This document shows, piece by piece, positions 6,536 through 13,225 of a stretch of 25,112 nucleotides of DNA. How positions within the stretch are numbered: position 1 is the stretch's first letter; each line of letters starts with the position of its first letter. This DNA comes from Verrucomicrobiota bacterium (GTDB taxonomy: Bacteria; Verrucomicrobiota; Verrucomicrobiia; Opitutales; Opitutaceae), in assembly GCA_023426435.1 (NCBI GenBank), contig JAFAAS010000090.1, forward strand, positions 1 to 25,112. Reading direction: 5' to 3'. Position numbers and translations under genes: made by a program. A model generated the notes under the pieces. The model saw only the letters and a program-made list of their open reading frames with translations, made no database searches and was not told the origin of the DNA.

Positions 6536-8743
6536 TCAGCGCGCCGCGGCCGGCGGCATCACCGAATACGCATCATACCGTATCTCGCTCCACGCCAATT
6601 CCGGCAACGGCCGCCCCGGCATCAACGGAATCTCCACCGGCGTGAACGTCACCCGCACGCGAATCCTCGAATGTCCGCTCGTCAGCGCTCGCGACACCAA
6701 AAATTCGTCATCGCGAAACCGCCGGTTCGACGTCTGCACCACGTGCTGCGACGCCGACAATTCATGCGACACATTCGAAAACAAACACGTGTTGCTCCCC
6801 GCCAAATACCACACGCCCGCCGCCTTGAATTCTCCCACCTTCCCATCGCGACTCACCGGCGCCACCGACACCTCCGCCCGCTGATTCGGATACTGATAAT
6901 CCAGCTTCCGCCGCAGCAGCACGCCGACGTTCCCCGGATTGATCGCCATCGTGAACTCCGTCGTGCCCGTCATCGTTCGCGCCCACTCCGAATGCGTCGG
7001 ATAAATCTCGCGTCCTTTCACCGTGTCCGGCCCCCACTCATACCGCGAATGCAACGCATACTTTTCCGACGCTTTCGGCGTCACCGCCTCATGCGCCCGT
7101 TCGCTCGCCGTGTCTCCAGCCGCCTGATACGCGTCCGTTTTCACCAGCGTCGCCCCGCGCCGTCCATACCAGAACGCGACCGTCTTGTAGTGCTCCGTCG
7201 ACTCGTTCTCCCCGCCATGCTCGAGCCTGATCGTGGCGTTTTTCCCGAACGGCATGAGATCCGCCAGCAGGAAACGATACGCCGATTGAATCTGGTCCTC
7301 ATCGCTCTTGGCCTCCTCCGCCCGTCGCGCCCCGCAGGGATGTCCCGCGAACGGCAGCGTCATGTTCCGCCCGCCCCAATAGTCGCCGCCCCCGCCCCAT
7401 TCCTCCGTGCCCGTGCCATACGCCTGCGGCGTCAGGCTGTCGTCGAAGAAGAAACGGGGATCCCCTTCCAGCGTCGTAAACCCGGAACGATGCGAAAAGA
7501 TAAACGACGTCCCCACAAAGCTCCCCGACCAATCCCCGCCGCCTTCCGCTTCGCGCGTATCCAATAAAACCATATCCTCGCCCAACACCTGATTCGGAAA
7601 ATCCCGATACGTCGCATGGAAATACCCGACATGCGCCATCGGCCGCCTCAGCGGCGCCACCCGCACCGACCACCGCACGCCCTCGATCGCTTCGCCGCTT
7701 TCATTGACCAACTCGATCACCGCCTTCCGCTCAAACGGCATCGGGAAATAACACGCCAGATGCACCCGCTCCGCATCGTAGCGGATGTTCACCGGAAACG
7801 CTTTCACGAGATACTCGCGGTTATCCCGATTGTAGAGCGTGCCCGCCCCATGAAACAACGCCACCGGCGCATCAATCGACGCATGCTCCGCGCCATCCCA
7901 CGTCACTCGCAGCCGCGCCCGCCCAAAATCGATCGCCCGCCCTCGCGGCACCGAAAACGTCCACGCCCGCACCTGCTGCGGCGCGTCCGCCGTCAACTCC
8001 ACCACCCGCTGCGCCATCCCGCCGCTCGGCAAATCCAACATCCCTTTCTTCTCCCACAATCCCATCGCGCGTCCCTCCTCCGACTCCGCCGCCGGCACCA
8101 AGTCGCTGCCCGCTTTCGCAATCAACTCCAACACGTCTCTATCCGGCGGCGTTTTCCCATCCCACGCCGTCACCGGCCGCGACAACGGCGCCGCCGGATC
8201 GATCGAATGATAAATGTAGTATCCGGTTCCATAATACGTCCGTCCATACATCATCCGAAACGACTCCTGAAATCCGATCGGCACCCACATCAAATCCGCG
8301 CCTTTCGTCACCGACCAGGTCCATGTGAGCGGATTCGGCAACGCCTCGCGCGGCTCGAGCACCGAATTCTCCACCGGCTTCGTCGGCGTCGCCGTGCTCG
8401 TCTCCGTGATCACATGCTCCGTCCCGTCCACCTCGTAGATCCACGGACTCCCATGCCAGTGATTGTAACGCGCAAAATACAACACGCCCGGCCCCGCCAC
8501 ATCGAGCGTCACGTTTTTGTCCTCCGCCAGCTGATACAAATAGTGGCTCGCATCCGCCCGCTCGTTGCCGCCCTTCCGATCATACGTGCTCCGCATATAC
8601 GCCCGCACCCCAATCCGCTGCACCGCCCAATCCTCCCACTGCCGATACGCATCGAGCCCGACCGGAATCGTCGGCGTCTCCGCACCCCAACCCGCCGCCA
8701 CGCTCACCACCACCACGCAGCTCCGCCAAATCCGTAAACGCAT
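6536..8743 (-). CDS. Secreted GH172 (DUF2961) family glycoside hydrolase
   Basis: This 735-residue exported protein has a signal peptide of about 20 residues. It shows the DUF2961 core now classed as GH172, whose known members act on alpha-D-fructofuranosides and D-arabinofuranosides. Conserved segments include HGSPWIYEVDG (98-107), YFHATYRDF (374-382), GDWSGSFVG (403-411), LEGDPRFFFDD (425-435) and GTGTEEWGGGGDYW (443-456). Glu426 and Glu447 are 21 residues apart, the spacing I recall for the two catalytic glutamates of the characterised family member. It is longer than many DUF2961 proteins. The extra length is between the N-terminal receptor-like sandwich and the second half. The ATG at 8743 is chosen because the signal peptide starts there, a GGTGGGG ribosome site precedes it, and an earlier ATG would run through the operator at 8788-8801. 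Confidence 0.88.
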   Translation of the reverse strand: MRLRIWRSCVVVVSVAAGWGAETPTIPVGLDAYRQWEDWAVQRIGVRAYMRSTYDRKGGNERADASHYLYQLAEDKNVTLDVAGPGVLYFARYNHWHGSPWIYEVDGTEHVITETSTATPTKPVENSVLEPREALPNPLTWTWSVTKGADLMWVPIGFQESFRMMYGRTYYGTGYYIYHSIDPAAPLSRPVTAWDGKTPPDRDVLELIAKAGSDLVPAAESEEGRAMGLWEKKGMLDLPSGGMAQRVVELTADAPQQVRAWTFSVPRGRAIDFGRARLRVTWDGAEHASIDAPVALFHGAGTLYNRDNREYLVKAFPVNIRYDAERVHLACYFPMPFERKAVIELVNESGEAIEGVRWSVRVAPLRRPMAHVGYFHATYRDFPNQVLGEDMVLLDTREAEGGGDWSGSFVGTSFIFSHRSGFTTLEGDPRFFFDDSLTPQAYGTGTEEWGGGGDYWGGRNMTLPFAGHPCGARRAEEAKSDEDQIQSAYRFLLADLMPFGKNATIRLEHGGENESTEHYKTVAFWYGRRGATLVKTDAYQAAGDTASERAHEAVTPKASEKYALHSRYEWGPDTVKGREIYPTHSEWARTMTGTTEFTMAINPGNVGVLLRRKLDYQYPNQRAEVSVAPVSRDGKVGEFKAAGVWYLAGSNTCLFSNVSHELSASQHVVQTSNRRFRDDEFLVSRALTSGHSRIRVRVTFTPVEIPLMPGRPLPELAWSEIRYDAYSVMPPAAAR

Positions 8744-8787
8744 GCCCCACCATGCCGCCTTCGTCCCCGCACGTGAACCTCGCTCCA

Positions 8788-8801
8788 CTCAACCGCTTGA
8801 G
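8788..8801 (-). promoter_or_regulatory. Putative LacI-family operator (site 2)
   Basis: The sequence CTCAACCGCTTGAG is a near-perfect palindrome with arms CTCAA and TTGAG and a central CG. It is identical to the site at 15457-15470. It lies 44 bp before the GH172 start and about 130 bp before the divergent GH92 start. Confidence 0.75.
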
Positions 8802-8845
8802 CCCGCGCAGGAGAGGCTTTACGCCCCGACTCGCCTCACAACCTC

Positions 8846-8921
8846 CTTCGTGTGAATTCGCGTCCCTTCGTGGTTAATCCCCTTCCGCTTCTTGCGCCTT
8901 CTGCGCCTCTTTGCGGCCATC
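8846..8921. repeat. Dispersed intergenic repeat upstream of GH92
   Basis: Two modules are shared with the block at 5291-5457: a TTCGCGTCCCTTCG module with flanks (8846-8877), and CTTGCGCCTTCTGCGCC followed by TCTTTGCGGCCATC (8891-8921). The second differs from 5373-5404 at only a couple of positions. It ends about ten bases before the GH92 start, so it must form part of that gene's leader. Confidence 0.7.
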
Positions 8922-8931
8922 GTCTCGTCTC

Positions 8932-11142
8932 ATGAGCCCCCGCTCCCTGGCCGACCTCGTCAACACCTTCCAGGGAACGGACTCCCATCTCGCCTTCTCG
9001 AAGGGCAACACGCTCCCGCTCACCACGCGCCCTCACGGCATGGTTGGCTGGATCCCGCAAACCGATCCCGGCAGCTGGGTTTTCGATTACCGTTCGCCCA
9101 CGCTCCAAGGCTTCCGCGCCACGCATCAACCTTCCCCTTGGATCGGCGACTACGGCAACTTCCTCCTTCTCCTCGGCTCCGGCCCGCAACCGCCGCTCAC
9201 CGTCATCGATGGCGAATCCTACTACCCGAAATCCGAAACCATCGCCCGTCCTCACTACTTCCGCACCCGCCTCGTCCGCCACGACATCCTCGCCGAAATC
9301 GCCCCCACCGAACGCGGCGCTCACTTCCGTTTCACCTACGAACCGCGCGAAAACGCCTGGCTCACCTTCCGCCCCGCCGCCGGAAAAATCCTCTCCATCG
9401 ACCGCGATCGCCGCCTCATCCTCGGTGTCTCCACCGCCATCGCCGCCGGCGCCGCCGTCCCCGGCGAATTCGGCTGCTTCTTCGCCGCCGAACTCAGTGC
9501 ACCTTTCCTCGAGTTCAACATCCTCGACGTCAAAGGCGCCCCGCCCGCACCCGACGATCCCGCTCAACTCGTCTGGCTCAAACTCGACCGCCCCGTCGAC
9601 GGCCAAATCACCGCCAAGATCGCCACGTCCTTCGTCAGCGTCGATCAAGCTCTCCTCAACCTCCGCCGCGAGCTCGGCCCCGCCTCCTTCGACGAAACCC
9701 GCGCCGCCGCCGAAGCCGACTGGAACCACCGTCTCGCCGCCATCGAAATCGAGGGCGCCACCGACGCCCAACGCCGCACATTCTACCGCTGCCTCTACCG
9801 CTCCCTGCTGTATCCAAGAATCGCACACGAGTTCGACGCCTCCGGCACCCAGATCCATCGCAGCTTCTTCCACCCCGACGGCGCCACCGCCCCCGGCCCG
9901 CTCTACACCGACATCGGCTTCTGGGACGCCCACCGTTCGCTCATGCCGCTGCTCACGCTCATCGCACCCGAGCAGCACGGCGAAATGATCCAGGGCTGGG
10001 TCAACACGTTCAAAGAAGGCGGCTGGCTCCCGAGCTGGGCCAGCCCCGGCTATATCCCGTGCATGGTCGGCTCCCACGCCGGCGTATCCATCGCCGACGC
10101 CTACCTCAAGGGTATCCGCAATTTCGATATCTCCACCGCCTACGCCGCCGTCCGCCACGACGCCACGCAAGAGCCTCCGTCTTTCGCCTGCGGCCGCTCC
10201 GGCCTCTCTCGTTTCAACGAGCTCGGCTGGGTCCCCGACGACGAATTCGACCACTCCGCCGCCCGCACGTGCGATTACGCCTTCGGCGACTTCGGCGCCG
10301 GTCAGTTCGCCCGCGCCCTCGGCCATCATGCCGACGCCGACCGTTTCCTCCGCCGCGCACTCAACTACCAAAACATCTTCGACCCTCGCGTCGGCTTTCT
10401 CCGCGGTCGCAACGCCGACGGCTCCTTCCCCGCCCATTTCCGCGAGTTCGCTTGGACGCGCGATTACATCGAGGGCGGCCCGTGGCAACACACCTGGTCC
10501 GCTCCCCACGACGCCGCCGGCCTCTCCGCGCTCTTCGGCGGCGACGACGCCTTCGTCGCCAAACTCGACCGTCTCCTCGCCCTTCCTCCTCATTACGAAA
10601 TCGGCCGCTATCACGCCACGATCCACGAGATGACCGAAATGGCCGCCGTCCCCTTCGGCCAATACGCCCATTCCAACGAGCCCGTTCATCACGTCCTCGC
10701 GCTCTTCACCGCCGCCGGCCGCCCCGATCGCACGCAATACTGGGTCCGCCGCGTTCTCCACGAGCTCTACTCGCCCGACACCTTCTGCGGCGACGAAGAC
10801 AACGGCGCCATGTCCTCCTGGTTCATCCTTCACTCGCTCGGTCTCTACGCGCTCACCCCCGGCCATCCCGCCTGGATCCTCGGCTCGCCGCTTTTCGAAT
10901 CCGCCACCCTTCGCCTCCCCAACAGCGGCGCCTTCCGCATCCGCGCCGAAAACCAGGCGCCCGACGCCTGCTACGTCAGCGACGTCCAACTCAACCGCAC
11001 CTCCGTCACCTCGCTCGAGCTCCCTCACTCCGCGATCACCGACGGCGCCGAGCTCGTCTTCTCGATGTCCCGCTCTCCGAATTGCGCCCGTCAACGCGGA
11101 CAACAACTCTCCCGCCCGTTCTCCCTCTCCGCCGCCCTCTGA
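8932..11142 (+). CDS. GH92 family alpha-mannosidase-like glycoside hydrolase
   Basis: This 736-residue protein matches the GH92 family, which comprises calcium-dependent inverting exo-alpha-mannosidases. The N-terminal sandwich opens with DLVNTFQGTDSH and TTRPHGMVGWIPQTDPGSW. The (alpha/alpha)6 domain carries YTDIGFWDAHRSLMPLL, GGWLPSWASPGYIPCMVGSHA, YIEGGPWQHTW (Glu514, the likely acid), SNEPVHH (Glu583 region) and GDEDNGAMSSWFILHSLGLY (Asp621 and Asp623, the likely base pair). The length is typical. No signal peptide is seen from the ATG at 8932, and an upstream ATG at 8911 adds none. The enzyme is therefore probably cytoplasmic, which is unusual for GH92. It is followed five bases later by an esterase gene, so the two likely act on the same mannose- or related sugar-containing glycan. 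Confidence 0.92.
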   Translation: MSPRSLADLVNTFQGTDSHLAFSKGNTLPLTTRPHGMVGWIPQTDPGSWVFDYRSPTLQGFRATHQPSPWIGDYGNFLLLLGSGPQPPLTVIDGESYYPKSETIARPHYFRTRLVRHDILAEIAPTERGAHFRFTYEPRENAWLTFRPAAGKILSIDRDRRLILGVSTAIAAGAAVPGEFGCFFAAELSAPFLEFNILDVKGAPPAPDDPAQLVWLKLDRPVDGQITAKIATSFVSVDQALLNLRRELGPASFDETRAAAEADWNHRLAAIEIEGATDAQRRTFYRCLYRSLLYPRIAHEFDASGTQIHRSFFHPDGATAPGPLYTDIGFWDAHRSLMPLLTLIAPEQHGEMIQGWVNTFKEGGWLPSWASPGYIPCMVGSHAGVSIADAYLKGIRNFDISTAYAAVRHDATQEPPSFACGRSGLSRFNELGWVPDDEFDHSAARTCDYAFGDFGAGQFARALGHHADADRFLRRALNYQNIFDPRVGFLRGRNADGSFPAHFREFAWTRDYIEGGPWQHTWSAPHDAAGLSALFGGDDAFVAKLDRLLALPPHYEIGRYHATIHEMTEMAAVPFGQYAHSNEPVHHVLALFTAAGRPDRTQYWVRRVLHELYSPDTFCGDEDNGAMSSWFILHSLGLYALTPGHPAWILGSPLFESATLRLPNSGAFRIRAENQAPDACYVSDVQLNRTSVTSLELPHSAITDGAELVFSMSRSPNCARQRGQQLSRPFSLSAAL

Positions 11143-11147
11143 TTCCC

Positions 11148-11816
11148 ATGCCACTCCTCCGCCTCTTCCTCACCGCCCTCTTCGCGTGCACCTCCACCTT
11201 CGCCGCCGACGCCGTCGACCTCGCGCAACGCGCCGATCGCTGGCAGCCCAAGGTCGAACGCTACCTCCAACGCGACCAAGCCAACCCGCCTCCGCTCAAC
11301 GGCATCGTCTTCACCGGCAGTTCGTCCATCGAAATGTGGACGTCACTCCCCGCCGATTTCCCCAACCTTCCCGTTGTCCGCCGCGGCATCGGCAGCACTT
11401 GGCTCCTCGATCAGCTCACCCTCGCGCCGCAGCTCGTGTATCCACTCAAACCACACACCGTCGTTCTCTACGCGGGCGAAAACGATCTTCAGGACAATCG
11501 CACCGTCGCCGACGTCGTTGACGCTTTCCAACAGGTCCGCGCCCAACTTTTCTCCAAGCTTCCTTCCGCCCGGCTCGTCTTCCTCGCGCTCAAACCCAGC
11601 CCGAGCCGCACCGCGATCCTCGAAAAGATGCGCGAAGCCAACACCCGCATCGCCGCGCTCTGCGCCGAAGATCCCCGCTGCACCTTCGTCGATGTCTTCA
11701 CGCCCATGCTCGACGCCTCCGGCCAGCCTCGCCTCGAACTTTATCTCGACGACCGCCTGCACATGACGCCCGAGGGCTACCGCCTTTGGACCAGCCTCGT
11801 CTCCCCCGTCCTGTAA
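11148..11816 (+). CDS. Secreted SGNH/GDSL-type hydrolase (probable carbohydrate esterase)
   Basis: This 222-residue protein has a signal peptide (MPLLRLFLTALFACTSTFAA, cleavage near residue 20). The SGNH blocks are in order: FTGSSSIEMW (block I, nucleophile Ser of GSSS), RRGIGSTWLLDQL (block II Gly), YAGENDLQ (block III, Asn), and DDRLHMTPEGY (block V, Asp-x-x-His pair). Enzymes of this kind near glycosidases usually remove acetyl or other acyl groups from glycans. The start lies five bases after the GH92 stop, so they form a translational pair, yet this protein is exported and GH92 appears not to be. It ends just before a GTAG-headed hairpin element. Confidence 0.9.
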   Translation: MPLLRLFLTALFACTSTFAADAVDLAQRADRWQPKVERYLQRDQANPPPLNGIVFTGSSSIEMWTSLPADFPNLPVVRRGIGSTWLLDQLTLAPQLVYPLKPHTVVLYAGENDLQDNRTVADVVDAFQQVRAQLFSKLPSARLVFLALKPSPSRTAILEKMREANTRIAALCAEDPRCTFVDVFTPMLDASGQPRLELYLDDRLHMTPEGYRLWTSLVSPVL

Positions 11817-11821
11817 ACCAT

Positions 11822-11848
11822 GTAGGGCGGGGGTCTCCCGACCCCGCC
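11822..11848. repeat. REP-like GTAG hairpin element
   Basis: A GTAG tetranucleotide (11822-11825) is followed by a strong stem: GGC, a bulged G, then GGGGTC, with loop TCCC, pairing with GACCCC and GCC. It sits six bases after the esterase stop and 43 bases before the transporter GTG. A GTAG head followed by an imperfect palindrome is the layout of REP elements mobilised by REP-associated tyrosine transposases. No such transposase is in the window. Confidence 0.6.
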
Positions 11849-11891
11849 GCTCCCGCGTCCGGGTCGCGCCCCCCTCGCGCACTCTCTCTCT

Positions 11892-13127
11892 GTGCCCTCC
11901 TCCTCCCGCGCCGCGTTCACCTTCATCTTCGTCACCGTCACGCTCGACATGCTCGCGCTGGGGATCGTCTCCCCCGTGCTGCCCGGCCTGATCGTCGAAT
12001 TCGAAGAGGGCGACGTCTCTCGCGCCGCCCACGTCACCGGCGTTTTCGGTTTCATCTGGGCGCTCATGCAATTCTTCGCCGCCCCCGCGCTCGGGGTCCT
12101 CTCCGATCGCTTCGGCCGCCGCCCCGTGGTGCTCTTCTCCATGGCCGGCCTCGGCCTCGACTACATCCTCATGGCCCTCGCGCCTTCCCTCGGCTGGCTG
12201 TTCATCGGACGTATCATTTCCGGCATTACCTCCGCCACTTATCCCGTCGCCGCCGCCTACGTGTCCGACATCACGCCCGTCGAACAACGCTCCGCGCGCT
12301 TCGGCATTCTCAGCGCCTCCTTCGGTCTCGGCTTCGTCATCGGTCCCGCCATCGGCGGACTGCTCGGCGATATCGACCTTCGCCTTCCGTTTTGGGGCGC
12401 CGCCGTCCTCTGTCTCGCCAACGCCTTCTACGGCATCTTCGTTCTTCCCGAATCGCTCCCGCTCGATCGCCGCGCTCCGTTCTCCTGGAAACGCGCCAAC
12501 CCTTTCGGCGCTCTCATCCTCCTGCGCAAACACGTCGAGCTCTCCGGCCTTTCCTGGGTCGCCTGGCTTACCTCCTTCGCCCACGCCGCGCTGCCCAACC
12601 TCATCGTCCTCTACATGAGCTTCCGCTACGGCTGGGGCGAACGCGCCATCGGTCTCGCCGTCACTGCCATCGGCGCGTCCTCCGCCATCGTCGGACTCTG
12701 GGCCGTCGGCTACTCCGTGAAAAAACTCGGCGAACGCACCACGCTGCTCGTCGGCCTCGTCGCCCCCACCCTCGGCTTCCTCATCTACGCCTTCGCCTAT
12801 CGCTCCGAAATCTTCATCGTCGGCATCGGCGTCATGGCACTCTGGGGACTCAGCGGCGCCCCGCTTCAAACTTACATGACGCGACACGTCTCTCCGTCCG
12901 AACAAGGCCAGCTCCAAGGCGCCCTCACCGGCCTCCGCTGCATCGCCGGCATGATCGGCCCGCTCTTCTTCGGCTGGATCTTTGGCGCCAGCATCGACGG
13001 TCAATCCAGCCTCCACTTCCCCGGCGCTTCCTTCTTCATCGCCGCCCTCGTCTTCGCCGCCGCCACAATCCTCGCCGCCCGCGTCACGCAGAGTCCCAAT
13101 CACTCAACCACGGATGGACACAGATGA
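11892..13127 (+). CDS. MFS transporter, TetA/TCR-like, 12 transmembrane segments
   Basis: This 411-residue inner-membrane major facilitator protein resembles TetA-type drug:H+ antiporters. The start is a GTG. Helix 1, FTFIFVTVTLDMLALGIVSPVLPGLI, contains the Asp typical of this group. Motif A reads GVLSDRFGRRPVVL (about 74-87). A motif-C-like segment in helix 5 reads ASFGLGFVIGPAIGGLLG. A central charged loop (about 190-210) separates the halves. In a glycan locus it might export a sugar, an aglycone or an inhibitor, but that is inference. The last residues, NHSTTDGHR, are encoded by the dispersed repeat at 13106-13225, so the original C-terminus was probably a few residues shorter. Confidence 0.9.
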   Translation: MPSSSRAAFTFIFVTVTLDMLALGIVSPVLPGLIVEFEEGDVSRAAHVTGVFGFIWALMQFFAAPALGVLSDRFGRRPVVLFSMAGLGLDYILMALAPSLGWLFIGRIISGITSATYPVAAAYVSDITPVEQRSARFGILSASFGLGFVIGPAIGGLLGDIDLRLPFWGAAVLCLANAFYGIFVLPESLPLDRRAPFSWKRANPFGALILLRKHVELSGLSWVAWLTSFAHAALPNLIVLYMSFRYGWGERAIGLAVTAIGASSAIVGLWAVGYSVKKLGERTTLLVGLVAPTLGFLIYAFAYRSEIFIVGIGVMALWGLSGAPLQTYMTRHVSPSEQGQLQGALTGLRCIAGMIGPLFFGWIFGASIDGQSSLHFPGASFFIAALVFAAATILAARVTQSPNHSTTDGHR

Positions 13128-13225
13128 ACACGGATTCGGATTCGCAGCCTCTTCTGCATCCGCGTCCATCCGTGGTCAAAGATCCGCTTCATTCGTGTGA
13201 ATTCGTGTCCATTCGCGGTTCAATC
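13106..13225. repeat. Dispersed repeat and hairpin between convergent genes
   Basis: A perfect 12-bp inverted repeat, CCACGGATGGAC (13108-13119) and GTCCATCCGTGG (13164-13175), spans a 44-nt loop. It is followed by a TTCGTGTGAATTCGTGTCC/ATTCGCGGTT module (13193-13220). The left part encodes the last codons of the MFS gene. The right part encodes the last eleven codons of the glycosidase-NIF3 gene on the opposite strand. It could serve as a shared 3' structure for both convergent transcripts. Confidence 0.75.

Noticed and set aside
8836..11154. Long minus-strand open frame (772 codons) opposite the GH92 gene
   Set aside because: It is the antisense shadow of GH92 created by high GC at third positions. 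Its product is low-complexity (Gly/Glu/Ala-rich) without family motifs, while the plus-strand frame has clear GH92 signatures.
11343..13103. Minus-strand open frame (586 codons) across the esterase and MFS genes
   Set aside because: It spans two real plus-strand genes, is rich in Asp/Glu/Gly and has no recognisable motif.
13101..13117. CTCAACCACGGATGG as a further LacI-type operator
   Set aside because: The right half lacks the TGAG arm, and the sequence belongs to the dispersed repeat between convergent genes, where no promoter is expected.
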